The position numbers and the translations under genes were made by a program. Shown here in pieces: positions 7,421 through 16,356 of a stretch of 61,551 bases of DNA (its first letter is position 1; the number at the start of each line of letters is the position of its first letter). Origin of the DNA: Algoriphagus sp. AGSA1 (GTDB lineage Bacteria > Bacteroidota > Bacteroidia > Cytophagales > Cyclobacteriaceae); assembly GCF_021390545.1 (NCBI RefSeq), contig NZ_JAJUWR010000032.1, forward strand, positions 1 to 61,551. Direction: 5' to 3'. The notes beneath the pieces are model-generated. The model made no database searches and had not been told where the DNA came from. It was given only the letters and a program-made list of their open reading frames with translations.

Positions 7421-9781
7421 ATGCTCCGCCATCAACTTACCCTCGCGTTCCGCAGCTTTATGAAGTTCAAGAAGATCTTCGCGATCAATCTGTTTGGATT
7501 GGCAATAGGTCTTACTACAGTGGTTTTGATCCTGCTGTGGGTGAAGGATGAGCTGAGTATCGGACGGTATCATGAAAGGATAGATCGGATCTATGCAGTG
7601 ATGACCAATCACGATAACAGCGGTGGAATAGTGACCATAGGAGTGACGCCCGGCGATATGGCAGAAGCAATGAAAGCAGAGTTGTCTCAGGTGGAATTGT
7701 CTGCCGGGACCTCTCCGTTTATAGAGGGAGTTTCTTTTGAACAGGGTGATACCAAGTTGTCGGGGGCGGGTTTGTTTGTGGACCAAAGCTATTTTGATAT
7801 TTTTTCTGTTGATTTTGTGGAAGGAAATCCAAGTCAGGTGATGACCGGGATCAATTCCTTGGCGATTTCTGAGACGATGGCCACAAAGCTCTTTGGTTCA
7901 CCAAAGGATGCGATTGGTCAATCAGTAAAATGGCAGGTTTACGATTTTCAGAATGAGGTAGAAGTGACAGGGGTTTACAAGGATCTTGGAGCTATGGACA
8001 TCGATAAGTCTGATTATTTCTTGTCCTTTTCCTATTTCAAACAGATGCTTGGAGACGGCGTACACTGGGGCAATTTCAATGCTTCCACCTATGTGCTGCT
8101 CCGCCCGGATACAGATGTGGAAGCTTTCAATGAACAGATTGCAGGCTTCATCAAAGCCAAAGATGAGGGAAGTAACGTGTCAGCTTTTGTTCAGGCATAT
8201 GGAGATACCTATCTGTACGGTACTTATGAAGATGGGAAAGTAGCGGGAGGAAGGATCAGCTATGTCAAACTTTTTTCAGTGATCGCACTCTTTATTCTGA
8301 TCATTGCCTGCATCAATTTTATGAATCTGACCACGGCGAGATCGATGAGTAGGGTGAAGGAAATCGGTGTCAAAAAATCCATGGGAGCAAGCCGTGGAGG
8401 TTTATTCAGCCAGTTTATGGTCGAGTCGCTTGTGCTCACTTTTTTGGCACTGATACTGGCGGTGGTACTGGTCTATATTTTACAACCCTTTTTCAATCAG
8501 GTTACATCCAAGACGCTAAGTTTGGCTTTAGAGCCTGAACTGATCTTGATTTTATTGGCAATAGGGATTGTGACTGGCTTCTTGGCGGGTATTTATCCGG
8601 CAGCATACCTATCCAAGTTTAAGCCCTTGGACGTGATGAAATCATCAGTGAAAGGAAGTTTAGGGGAATTGCTGGCCAGAAAGGGACTGGTTGTATTCCA
8701 GTTTACAATTTCTCTTTTGCTGATCATTGGAATTTCCGTGATCGGCAAACAGATGTCCTTTATCCAAAACCAAAACCTCGGCTACGACCAGAGTCATCTC
8801 CTTCAGATCAACGCCTCTGGGATCCACCCCAATCAGTTGGATTCATTTTTGGCAGAGTTGAGAAATAGCCCGGGAGTACAAGACGCTTCCAGTTTAAGTC
8901 ATCCATTGGTCGGATTGAGAAGCTCCACGATCGGGCTTACCTGGGAAGGGAAGAATCCCGATGAACAGGTGAAATTCGAAAACATAACCGTCAACATGGG
9001 CTTGGTAGAGACTATGGGACTGGAACTGGTCGATGGAAGAGCTTTTTCTCCGGACTTTGGAGAGGAAAAGTCAAAGATAATCTTAAATGAAGCAGCTGTC
9101 CGTACGATTGGCTTTGAAAATCCTGTTGGGCAGATTGTAAATCTCTGGGGAGAGGACAAAGAGGTGATCGGTGTGCTCAAGGATTTTAATTTTGAGTCAC
9201 TGAAAGAGAGCGTCAAACCCGCATTCCTGAAGTATGATCCGGGTTTTGCCGAGAAGGTCATGGTGAGAATCAACTCTGAAAATCAACAGGGGACCATTGC
9301 GGGAATTGAGGAGCTTTTTGTGAAGCGAACGGCCCAACCAATGGATTATTCCTTTATGGATGCCGATTATCAGTCGTTGTATGTTTCCGAGCAGCGGGTT
9401 TCCAAGCTTGCAAAATACTTCGGTGTGCTGGCGATTTTCTTATCTTGCTTAGGATTGTTTGGATTGGCTGCATTCACTGCTGAAAAGCGTAAGAAGGAAA
9501 TCGGTGTCCGCAAAGTAATGGGAGCCTCTACTTTCGGAATATTGAAATTGGTGTCCCGGGATTTTGTGCAGCTGATACTGCTTTCCATCGCAATAGCTGT
9601 ACCGTTGGCTTGGTATTTTGCTGATAATTGGCTGAAAACCTATGCGTACCAGACAAGTCTGAGCTGGTGGATATTTGCAGGCTCTGGAGTATTGCTGGTA
9701 AGCATTGCCCTGATTACTGTGGGCACCCAGGCCTATAGTGCCGCTTCTGCAAATCCGGTGGACTCATTGAAAAGTGAATGA
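7421..9781 (+). CDS. ABC transporter permease, FtsX/MacB family
   Basis: Integral membrane subunit of the MacAB-like exporter. The 786 aa contain two repeats of a periplasmic MacB core domain followed by an FtsX transmembrane block: helix 1 at about 18-40, helices in the 285-400 region, the second repeat starting near 420-440, and C-terminal helices at about 670-780. KEIGVKKSMGAS and KEIGVRKVMGAS are the paired cytoplasmic FtsX motifs. The length fits the large Bacteroidetes permeases. Works with the ATPase at 6260 and adaptor at 4204. Directly after its stop comes a third short-repeat tract (GTATCAAG) without an S23-like gene. Confidence 0.93.
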   Translation: MLRHQLTLAFRSFMKFKKIFAINLFGLAIGLTTVVLILLWVKDELSIGRYHERIDRIYAVMTNHDNSGGIVTIGVTPGDMAEAMKAELSQVELSAGTSPFIEGVSFEQGDTKLSGAGLFVDQSYFDIFSVDFVEGNPSQVMTGINSLAISETMATKLFGSPKDAIGQSVKWQVYDFQNEVEVTGVYKDLGAMDIDKSDYFLSFSYFKQMLGDGVHWGNFNASTYVLLRPDTDVEAFNEQIAGFIKAKDEGSNVSAFVQAYGDTYLYGTYEDGKVAGGRISYVKLFSVIALFILIIACINFMNLTTARSMSRVKEIGVKKSMGASRGGLFSQFMVESLVLTFLALILAVVLVYILQPFFNQVTSKTLSLALEPELILILLAIGIVTGFLAGIYPAAYLSKFKPLDVMKSSVKGSLGELLARKGLVVFQFTISLLLIIGISVIGKQMSFIQNQNLGYDQSHLLQINASGIHPNQLDSFLAELRNSPGVQDASSLSHPLVGLRSSTIGLTWEGKNPDEQVKFENITVNMGLVETMGLELVDGRAFSPDFGEEKSKIILNEAAVRTIGFENPVGQIVNLWGEDKEVIGVLKDFNFESLKESVKPAFLKYDPGFAEKVMVRINSENQQGTIAGIEELFVKRTAQPMDYSFMDADYQSLYVSEQRVSKLAKYFGVLAIFLSCLGLFGLAAFTAEKRKKEIGVRKVMGASTFGILKLVSRDFVQLILLSIAIAVPLAWYFADNWLKTYAYQTSLSWWIFAGSGVLLVSIALITVGTQAYSAASANPVDSLKSE

Positions 9782-10000
9782 TTGGTATCAAGTAGCAAGT
9801 ATCAAGACATCAGTATCAAGATAGGAGAGACCAGGACCAAGGGATAAGAAGTTTGCGTCATTGCTAGACTTAACATCTGGATGCCAACCGCCCCAAATCG
9901 GGATGACGTTGTAGCTAGTTCCCAAACACGTCATCGGCAACGACGAAGGAGTGTGGCAATCTCAGTGGGAGTGACTTCACATTAGCGTGGCAAGTGCCTA
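9782..10000 (+). repeat. GTATCAAG short repeats and a decayed REP-like palindrome
   Basis: Three GTATCAAG units lie within 9785-9825, in the same place after a stop codon as the arms of the S23-like elements, but no such ORF follows. From about 9850 to 9990, GCGTCATTGC..., GTCATCGGCAACGACGAAGG and TGGCAATCTCAGTGGGAGTG resemble a degenerate palindromic element of the GTCATTGCGAGGA type. The gap 9782-10122 holds no gene. Confidence 0.5.
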
Positions 10001-10122
10001 GACACAGGATAGATTAGAAGAACATAAACTCTGGAGGCTGAAAAGTTATTCGATTAACTTCAAAGATATTTTAGATTTTGACTTTGTCTTTTTCTTAAAC
10101 CCGGATTATGCATTAGGTTTCG

Positions 10123-10323
10123 TCATGAGGGCATTAATTGCAATAAAATCAGACTGTTTGGAGAGTTCACCATAGCGACGCTACCGTGAACTCTCCAAAC
10201 AGCAATGTAATGGCTGATTTTGAAGCAATTAATGGCTGTAATAACTTGTGCGCCGAGGCGTAGAATTGCTAATGCATATTTCGGGTTAAAATAAATAACT
10301 GAACCATCGGGAAGGACAATCAT
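10123..10323 (-). CDS. Doubtful small ORF, 66 aa
   Basis: Starts with MIVLPDGSVIYFNPKYALAI, which resembles the DGTH-repeat protein encoded just upstream. Its ATG overlaps that ORF's stop (ATGA). The C-terminal half runs through a 17-bp perfect hairpin (10154-10202), so coding there is doubtful. It may be the displaced tail of the upstream gene. Function unknown. Confidence 0.3.
   Translation of the reverse strand: MIVLPDGSVIYFNPKYALAILRLGAQVITAINCFKISHYIAVWRVHGSVAMVNSPNSLILLQLMPS
10154..10202. terminator. Strong hairpin, possible terminator
   Basis: CTGTTTGGAGAGTTCAC (10154-10170) and GTGAACTCTCCAAACAG (10186-10202) are a perfect 17-bp inverted repeat. TAGC/GCTA extends the stem inside the loop. 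On the minus strand it is followed by a weak T-rich stretch, so it may end transcription of the DGTH-repeat gene. Confidence 0.5.
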
Positions 10324-10555
10324 TTTGTTTCCCCTCTTTCTGACGAAAAGGGGTTATATCCTAGGTTCCGATGGATCTGCAGTTGCGAGAAATTGTCTTG
10401 TGTGCTTAGAATAGAATGGGTTCCGTTTGGATTTACAATGATTCTGGTGTTTTCATTACCAATAATCTGGGAGTGAGTCCCATTGGGATTAACCATCGAT
10501 TTGGTGTCCCCATGACCATGGACCACCAAATGTGTCCCATCTGATTTACAATCAT
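10320..10555 (-). pseudogene. Frameshifted short-repeat protein (NPNGTHS repeats)
   Basis: The visible frame contains SMVNPNGTHSQIIGN and RIIVNPNGTHSILSTQ, two copies of an [I/V]VNPNGTHS repeat. Upstream, an ATG at 10553-10555 opens ATG-ATT-GTA-AAT in another frame. Adding one C to AAATCAGAT would give MIVNPDGTHLVVHGHGDTKS and join it to the repeat frame. A one-base deletion near 10543 therefore probably broke this gene. I know short DGTH-repeat proteins only as uncharacterised in Bacteroidetes. No signal peptide is visible. A -1 frameshift during translation is a less likely alternative. Confidence 0.5.
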
Positions 10556-10761
10556 CGAATGAGTAAACAGTCCAGAACTCAACATCGCGGAAAAAGTATT
10601 AGTAAGATCTTCACACTAGCTTTGCCCTACCATAACAAACAGCAATGCCACCAGCAAAATACCTACAATCAATTGTAAATAGCCACTTTGCCATTTTTTT
10701 TAATTGATAGTTGAGAACGGGGGATTCCATACACCATAGGTAACATGTTAACCATTGATAC

Positions 10762-11094
10762 TCAATACCGCATTCTCCAGCTTGTAATCAGTCCGTTTTC
10801 AACGGTGAATAAAAAATCAGCTTTATTTGTGTATCCACGGCTAGAATATTGTCCTTTCACTACAACCTGGTTTCTGTCAATGATGGCATATTCAGGTTTT
10901 TCAACCTTGCCTTGGCGGCTGATGATATCGCTTTCTATCCACTTGGCCGTTTCTTTAGCTGTTTTCATTTTGCCCTCTGCTCCATAAGCTTGGGTTGCGG
11001 AAGGTGCAAATTGTGCTCTAATCAGCTTTGCATCTTCGACTTCCATAGCTTCCATTAGCGCTTTTATAGGCTTTAATAGGTTTTCGTCTTGCAT
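10762..11094 (-). CDS. SnoaL-like/NTF2-fold protein, nuclear transport factor 2 superfamily
   Basis: 110 aa with the cone-shaped NTF2 pattern: N-terminal helix ENLLKPIKALMEAMEVEDAK, the short FAPSATQAYG segment, a helix around residues 45-57, and C-terminal strands ending FLFTVENGLITSWRMRY. The family includes ketosteroid isomerase-like enzymes and many small ligand-binding proteins; substrate cannot be read from the sequence. Single gene, no signal peptide. The upstream 566 bp hold no gene other than a dispersed repeat. Confidence 0.75.
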   Translation of the reverse strand: MQDENLLKPIKALMEAMEVEDAKLIRAQFAPSATQAYGAEGKMKTAKETAKWIESDIISRQGKVEKPEYAIIDRNQVVVKGQYSSRGYTNKADFLFTVENGLITSWRMRY

Positions 11095-11345
11095 AGTTGT
11101 TGTATTAGATAGTTGAATTTAGCTTGCTTTTTGAGTATTTGCAACCTATCCGATTTGTGAAGTATCTCCACCTATTCTGCTTTTATCTGTCTAAAAATTG
11201 CGTTTGATCTCCTCTGGAAAGCAACCGGAAATATTTTTATTGTTTTAGTTTTAAAGAAAAGTAGGGAAATTCTGAAAGCTGATGGGGGAGTAGAGTTCGA
11301 TCGGGAGTAAATTACCGCTTAATACAATTTTGGCTCTCTTTCAAT

Positions 11346-11640
11346 TTGTTAAAGAGTTTCACCCCTACTGCTTTCCCAAATTTCAATTGCCTTTGGTGTG
11401 AGGGTGAAAAATGGATTTTAGCATGGTCAACTTGTGCTTTTCCTCTATCTATTTACCATCAAAAAGCTCGGTCAACTTTTATCATCCTTCCGGGCTTAAA
11501 TCCGGAGAATGGTTTAATCTCACAATCGCCTTTCCCCAAATGCCTACCCCGCAGTATTGCGGGGAGCCTGTCCCAAGAACGGAGAGAAACGGGAAGGAGG
11601 AAAGAATGAGGTGGCACAGCCAACTTTTAAAGTTAAAACG
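11346..11640 (+). repeat. Dispersed mosaic repeat R1 (decayed copy)
   Basis: Contains the R1 core CAACTTTTATCATCCTTCCG and GGCTTAAATCCGG, then CCCGCAGTATTGCGGGGAGC, GAGCCTGTCCC and GAATGAGGTGGCACAGCC. R1 recurs at about 22225, 39180, 43240, 46150, 48900, 49505, 53085, 54605 and 59415. Small ORFs across it are not genes. The remaining gap 11095-11345 shows nothing recognisable. Confidence 0.6.
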
Positions 11641-11660
11641 GTCTCTCTTTGAGAACATAT

Positions 11661-12263
11661 TTAGTTCGGCTGTAAACCAAACAATTGTCGTGTGGTATTC
11701 ATAGCTAATTCAAAAGGTTTAGTGTTTTTAATAATTTTGACCATTACGCTTGCTCCTAACCATAAATGAAAAGCACTCTCTGCAGTAGTAGTGGAATCAC
11801 TGGATATCTTAAGAGAACCGTCCTCACTAGCTGCTTCAATTGCTGCAGATAATCGTTTAATGATCTCAGAGGTACCTATTTGAAGAGATTGTCTCATTGC
11901 CTCAGATAAATCCGACACATCAGCGGCCACTTTTACAACCAGACATTTTCCTTGACATTCAAGAAATGCTTGTCTTTCTTGCCAGCGTTCAAAGAATTTC
12001 ATCAGACGATCGACAATACTAAGCTCATTTTGGTTAAAGATCATATCCATTTCAGCTAGATATTCTTCGAAATAATCATCTAAGACTTCTTTTCCAAAGA
12101 AATCCTTGGACTCGAAGTAATGGTAAAATGATCCTTTTGGAACATTGGCAGCCTTTAAGATTTCGTTCAGTCCAACAGCGGAAAATCCTTTTTGGGATAT
12201 TATATCACGTCCCACGGTCAGTATATTTTCGCGAACATTCACGGCTTCATTTTTATTTTTCAT
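11661..12263 (-). CDS. TetR/AcrR family repressor, NemR/AcuR-like
   Basis: 200 aa. The N-terminal helix-turn-helix (about 25-60: GFSAVGLNEILKAANVPKGS then FYHYFESK) is canonical; the C-terminal ligand domain has one Cys pair region (LECQGKCLVV, about 102-111). NemR-type repressors sense electrophiles through cysteines and control aldehyde and alkene reductases. That fits the aldehyde dehydrogenase (13035) and Old Yellow Enzyme (14564) genes found beyond an ISL3 remnant. TAGAC-type palindromes occur both at its own promoter and at the dehydrogenase promoter. TAACTTTG ends five bases before the ATG, so the mRNA may be leaderless (inference). Confidence 0.85.
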   Translation of the reverse strand: MKNKNEAVNVRENILTVGRDIISQKGFSAVGLNEILKAANVPKGSFYHYFESKDFFGKEVLDDYFEEYLAEMDMIFNQNELSIVDRLMKFFERWQERQAFLECQGKCLVVKVAADVSDLSEAMRQSLQIGTSEIIKRLSAAIEAASEDGSLKISSDSTTTAESAFHLWLGASVMVKIIKNTKPFELAMNTTRQLFGLQPN

Positions 12264-12270
12264 GCGTGCA

Positions 12271-12300
12271 AAGTTAATAAAAAAATAGACTAGTCGGCTA
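12271..12300 (-). promoter_or_regulatory. TetR gene promoter with TAGAC-N5-GGCTA operator
   Basis: Minus-strand TAACTTTG (12271-12278) matches the Bacteroidetes -7 motif TAnnTTTG. TAGACTAGTCGGCTA (12286-12300) lies just upstream, where a repressor would block polymerase. The operator resembles TAGACGACCGGTCTA at 12933, suggesting autoregulation. Confidence 0.6.
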
Positions 12301-12389
12301 TAATTATATCAGTGATTGAATCTACAGGTTCTAAATGGGTTATAGGGGGCGGCACATAAACTGATAAAGTGATGATTTGGTTTTGCTAG

Positions 12390-12795
12390 ATGAAGAGTAC
12401 ACAGATTTTCGGGATGGCTTTGGGATTGGAAAAGCCTTGGTACATTACAAAGATTGATATGGCTAAGCCAGAGCCTGGCGGGCAGGGATAGCTCGATATT
12501 TTTCCTTCATGCCTGAGTCCCACGGGTTCAGACTTCAGAAGGAAGCACCCGAATGGTCATTGTCTCCTGGGTTCGTCCAGCAGTCGGGTTGCTGTTTGAA
12601 GCATTCAGTATGCTATTGATCGAGTCGAAAATGCCTGTAAGTAAAGCGGCAGATATCATGGATGTGTATCCTCAGTGTATATGGAATGTGTTTTCCTACT
12701 GGATTGAAAGGCTCATCAAAACGATTGCCAGTGTTGGATCACTGTTTTCGGAATTGACGAGACCTCCTAAAAAAAGGCATAGCTACCTCTTGTAG
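12390..12795 (+). pseudogene. ISL3-family transposase remnant
   Basis: From ATG 12390 the frame reads MKSTQIFGMALGLEKPWYIT and continues KIDMAKPEPGG to a stop at about 12489. This is the N-terminus of ISL3 transposases. A later frame (12553-12795) has ESKMPVSKAADIMDVYPQCI and WNVFSYWIERLI, the internal helix-turn-helix region of the same family. Frameshifts and a large deletion make it non-functional. It separates the TetR gene from the aldehyde dehydrogenase gene it probably regulates. Confidence 0.75.
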
Positions 12796-12910
12796 CAGCA
12801 GCTAGGGATGAAAGAAGAGTGATCTACGCTGTCCTAGTGGTTTGACTGAAATTGAAATGTTAAAATTTGTTAAATATAATATAAATTTCTGAATACAAAA
12901 AAAATCCGTA

Positions 12911-12947
12911 TAAATTTGCACCAACAAAATACTAGACGACCGGTCTA
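12911..12947 (+). promoter_or_regulatory. Aldehyde dehydrogenase promoter and TetR operator
   Basis: TAAATTTG (12911-12918) fits the -7 motif. TAGACGACCGGTCTA (12933-12947) is a near-perfect palindrome (half-site TAGACNG) located just after the expected start, a typical repressor position. It matches the operator at 12286-12300. The leader to the ATG at 13035 is about 100 nt. Confidence 0.65.
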
Positions 12948-13034
12948 ATATTGTCACGGTGAAAATCACGGTGATACAAACAAATCTCTGATTCGGATAT
13001 GCGCAATTTGAATTGGAAATAAATTAAAAACACT

Positions 13035-14489
13035 ATGAAAGTGGATGTAACAAAAAAATCGGCTACCAATATTTTTGATGGCCCTTATTACTTAAACATT
13101 GATGGGCAGTTAGTCCAAACAGCTGAAAGCTTTGGTGTTGAAAATCCAGCAACAGGAGAAGTCTTTGCTCAAGCTCCATCAGCAAGTCCCGAGCAATTGG
13201 AAAAAGCAATTAGCGCAGCTAAAACCGCTTTTAAGAGTTGGTCAAAATTTAGTTATGACGAGCGTGAGCAATACTTAAAAGCCTATGCCGCTGAATTGGA
13301 TGCTCACCGTGACGAGCTTGCAAGATTGCTAACGCTGGAACAGGGAAAACCTTTTGCTACCGAAGCGGTGCCTGAGGTCGATCAAGCAATCAGATACATA
13401 CGTGAAATTGCTGAAAGACGTATTCCTGTGGAAATCGTAGAGGAAAACGAAAGCCATATCGTTGAACTTCATCACACTCCCCTAGGAGTCGTTGGAGCTA
13501 TAACTCCATGGAATTTTCCGGTTCTCCTAACTTTATGGAAAGTCGCTCCTGCACTTATAACGGGAAATACAATGGTTGTTAAGCCTTCTCCTTTTACACC
13601 ACTTACACTTTTACGTGCAGGCCAGATTGCACAATCTGTATTGCCTGCAGGTGTACTCTCAATAATTACGGGAGGTAATGAACTAGGCCCTCAAATGACG
13701 GAACATCCGGATCTTGCTAAGATTAGTTTTACCGGCTCTACCGAGACAGGTAAGCACGTAATTCGCTCTGCTGCATCGACCGTTAAGCGTTTGACCTTGG
13801 AAATGGGAGGAAATGATGCGGCTATAGTATTACCGGATGCGGACTGGAAAACTATTGTTCCTCAGCTATTTTGGGGTGCAGTAGGAAATTTGGGACAATG
13901 GTGTGTCGGAATAAAACGTCTCTATGTGCATAGCTCTTTCCGTAAAGAGTTCGTAGCTGAATTTGTTGACTACGCAAAAAAACAAAAGCTTGGTAATGGA
14001 ATGGACGCTGACGTAGTTCTCGGACCGGTACAGAATAAGATGCAATATGAAAAGGTTAAGACCTTTTTAGCAGACATTAAAGCTAATGGTCAAAATATTG
14101 TTTTGGGAGGTGACGTAGATGACAATCAGCCAGGTTATTTCATCCCTGTTACAGTAGTGGATAATCCATCCGAACAATCCAAAATTGTTCAGGAAGAGCA
14201 GTTCGGCCCTATTGTTCCTATAATTGAGTATGATGACGTAGATGATGTGATAAATCGAGCTAACAATAGTCCGTTTGGTCTTGGCGGCTCGGTTTGGGGA
14301 CAAAATACGAAAGCTGCGGTAGAAGTAGCCAATCAGCTTGAAACAGGAATGGTTTGGGTTAATGAGATACACACCCAGGGAGTGGATATTCCATTTGGAG
14401 GACACAAACAATCTGGTTTGGGTACTGAGCAAGGTCATGAGGGAAGGCTTTTATTTACTAACCCTAAGACTGTATTAATTAAAAAATAA
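13035..14489 (+). CDS. Aldehyde dehydrogenase family protein, NAD(P)+-dependent
   Basis: Oxidises an aldehyde to the acid with NAD(P)+. 484 aa, the full family length. TPWNFPVLLTLWKVAPAL is the cofactor-binding segment (about 155-172), FTGSTETGKH the glycine motif (about 232-241), LEMGGNDA carries the general base Glu, and GNLGQWCVG the catalytic Cys (about residue 290). The FGPIVPI and C-terminal PFGGHKQSGLG motifs are present. The context (TetR operator upstream, Old Yellow Enzyme reductase downstream) suggests detoxification of reactive aldehydes or enals. Substrate not determinable. A strong hairpin terminator follows. Confidence 0.93.
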   Translation: MKVDVTKKSATNIFDGPYYLNIDGQLVQTAESFGVENPATGEVFAQAPSASPEQLEKAISAAKTAFKSWSKFSYDEREQYLKAYAAELDAHRDELARLLTLEQGKPFATEAVPEVDQAIRYIREIAERRIPVEIVEENESHIVELHHTPLGVVGAITPWNFPVLLTLWKVAPALITGNTMVVKPSPFTPLTLLRAGQIAQSVLPAGVLSIITGGNELGPQMTEHPDLAKISFTGSTETGKHVIRSAASTVKRLTLEMGGNDAAIVLPDADWKTIVPQLFWGAVGNLGQWCVGIKRLYVHSSFRKEFVAEFVDYAKKQKLGNGMDADVVLGPVQNKMQYEKVKTFLADIKANGQNIVLGGDVDDNQPGYFIPVTVVDNPSEQSKIVQEEQFGPIVPIIEYDDVDDVINRANNSPFGLGGSVWGQNTKAAVEVANQLETGMVWVNEIHTQGVDIPFGGHKQSGLGTEQGHEGRLLFTNPKTVLIKK

Positions 14490-14495
14490 GTATAT

Positions 14496-14529
14496 AAACG
14501 GCTCTTAAATAAAAACTTAAGAGCCGTTT
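14496..14529. terminator. Bidirectional-looking terminator hairpin
   Basis: AAACGGCTCTTAA (14496-14508) and TTAAGAGCCGTTT (14517-14529) form a perfect 13-bp stem with an 8-nt loop, right after the dehydrogenase stop. T-rich sequence follows. It probably reduces, but need not prevent, read-through into the reductase gene at 14564. Confidence 0.75.
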
Positions 14530-14563
14530 GTATATAATCTTTCATAAAAAAAGACTTATATAT

Positions 14564-15694
14564 ATGGAATATTCTTCTTTATTCACCCAAACTGAATTGG
14601 GGAAACGTATTTTAAGAAACCGTATTGTTCTGCCACCTTTGACTCGACAGCGGAGTGGTCAGCCGGGAGACGTGGCGACGGACCTAATGGCTAAATATTA
14701 TCAGCAACGGGCATCTGCTGGATTTATAATTAGTGAAGGTACACAAATTGAACCACGAGGAAAAGGGTATTCCTGGACCCCCGGGATTTATTCGGAAAAA
14801 CAAATAGCAGGCTGGAAAAAGGTGACTGATGCCGTGCATGAAAGAGATGGGATAATATTTGCTCAACTTTGGCATGTGGGTCGTGTATCCCATAAGTCAC
14901 TGCAACCCAATGGAGAAGCTCCTGTAGCACCTTCTGCCATTAAAGTGCAAAAAGTCAAAGCATTCATTGAAACTTCACCAGGTGTTGGTGAATTAGCAGA
15001 ACCGTCCGCACCTAGGCAATTGACGGTTAAAGAGATAAAAGAAATAGTTGAGCTCTATGCCCAAGCTGCACGCAATGCTTTGGCGGCAGGTTTTGATGGC
15101 GTTGAAATTCATTGTGCCAATGGTTATCTCGTTAACCAATTTATATCCACTCACTCCAATACTAGAGAAGATCAATATGGAGGTTCATTGCAGAACAGAC
15201 TACGCTTCTTGCGAGAGATCATAGAGGCTGTCGCTAAAGTAACGGGGCCAGAACGTCTTGGAGTACGTTTTACACCATTGTTTACGAGCACCGATCAGGA
15301 TCGTATTTATATCGGCCTGGTGGAAGAGAATCCACATGAGACTTACATAGAAGCGGTGAAAATACTTGAAGAAGCTGGTATTGCTTATGTTTCGATTGCT
15401 GAAGCAGACTGGGAGAATGCTCCTGAATTACCAAAATCTTTCCGACTGGCTTTACGGGAAACTTTTAGTGGTAAGATCATTTATGCAGGACGTTATACAC
15501 CAGAAAAAGGAGAGAAACTTATCAAAGCAAATTTGGCAGATCTTATAGCGTTTGGGAGACCGTATATTGCCAATCCCGATCTACCAGAGCGCATTGCCAA
15601 TGGTTGGCCTATGAACGAGCTTGATGCTAAAACATTATACGGTGGAAATGAATTGGGATATACTGATTATCCTTGTTATCAGGAGAATAAATAG
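14564..15694 (+). CDS. Alkene reductase, Old Yellow Enzyme family (NemA-like)
   Basis: FMN flavoenzyme that reduces activated C=C bonds such as N-ethylmaleimide or 2-enals with NADPH. About 376 aa TIM barrel. Seen: N-terminal LGKRILRNRIVLPPLTRQRS, the FMN-contact region IFAQLWHVGRVSH, the active-site region GVEIHCANGYLVNQFI, and the C-terminal phosphate-binding IIYAGRYTPEKGEKLI and LIAFGRPYIANPDLPER. ATG at 14564 is preferred; TTG at 14528 lies in the terminator stem. Together with the dehydrogenase and NemR-like TetR it forms an electrophile-response set. The last two bases of the TAG stop belong to a MITE inserted there, and the 4-bp target duplication keeps an identical stop. Confidence 0.93.
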   Translation: MEYSSLFTQTELGKRILRNRIVLPPLTRQRSGQPGDVATDLMAKYYQQRASAGFIISEGTQIEPRGKGYSWTPGIYSEKQIAGWKKVTDAVHERDGIIFAQLWHVGRVSHKSLQPNGEAPVAPSAIKVQKVKAFIETSPGVGELAEPSAPRQLTVKEIKEIVELYAQAARNALAAGFDGVEIHCANGYLVNQFISTHSNTREDQYGGSLQNRLRFLREIIEAVAKVTGPERLGVRFTPLFTSTDQDRIYIGLVEENPHETYIEAVKILEEAGIAYVSIAEADWENAPELPKSFRLALRETFSGKIIYAGRYTPEKGEKLIKANLADLIAFGRPYIANPDLPERIANGWPMNELDAKTLYGGNELGYTDYPCYQENK

Positions 15695-15902
15695 GGCTTG
15701 CTGAAAAATCTCAGCCATGCCAGGCCTGGCATGGCTGAGGCTAGCTTGAAAATCTCGATTTTGAGATTTTCTGATGTATGGATAAAGGTATATTGTGGTC
15801 AATAAGCTTGCACTTGCTGAAAAACCGCTCGCATAAAAAATGGCTTAATCATTCAAAATGAAGGCTTTTGATCTATTACTGGCGTTGTTCAGCAGGCTCT
15901 AA
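15693..15902. mobile_element. MITE-like element, copy 1
   Basis: About 210 bp. The ends AGGGCTTGCTGAA and TTCAGCAGGCTCT are terminal inverted repeats, and the element is bordered by AAAT on both sides (4-bp target duplication). An internal palindrome CTCAGCCATGCCAGG plus its complement is perfect over 30 bp. No ORF. A related copy lies at 19442-19706; the two bracket the efflux genes. Confidence 0.75.
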
Positions 15903-16032
15903 ATAGAACTATAGGATAAAGTAAAGCGAATTGCTTCTTTGGGCTTTTCCCTGCTTTATTTAATAAGTATAGTAGTTGAGAGAATCAAAAGCACTCTGTT
16001 AACTTCACTCTGATTTTATAAAAAAATAAATT

Positions 16033-16295
16033 ATGAATATGATATTTAGCGCCTGCAAATATCAGTTCACGGTGTTGTGTTTATTATTGATGAGCGTTAG
16101 CTTAAAATCACAAGCTATGGATTAAAAGTTTAAAAAAGCAGTCAAAAAGTAAAAATTGTGGAAGAAGCTATTAATCAGGCAAAGGAAAACTATAGAATTG
16201 TAAGTGTAAAATATGTGAATAAATTAAGCTTAATCACTGAATTAATTGATTCTGATAACGCCTATCTTCAGCACAATCCCATCTTATTTCCATAA
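16033..16295 (+). pseudogene. TolC-type outer-membrane efflux protein, internally deleted
   Basis: The N-terminus is a signal peptide, MNMIFSACKYQFTVLCLLLM followed by SVSLKSQAMD and a stop. In another frame the true C-terminal helix of the family follows: VKIVEEAINQAKENYRIVSV, KYVNKLSLITELIDSDNAYL, then stop at 16293. TolC-family proteins are about 440 aa, so roughly 350 codons are missing. It is directly upstream of the EmrA/EmrB-type genes, so this was a three-gene tripartite efflux operon. The pump now needs an outer-membrane channel from elsewhere. Confidence 0.75.
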
Positions 16296-16356
16296 AAATC
16301 AACAGACAACTTAAATATTACCAACTCCATTATACAATTGGAAACTTATAGAGGCT

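Noticed and set aside
11346..11704. Two overlapping plus-strand ORFs (87 and 97 aa)
   Set aside because: Both read through dispersed repeat R1, whose copies elsewhere carry different frames.
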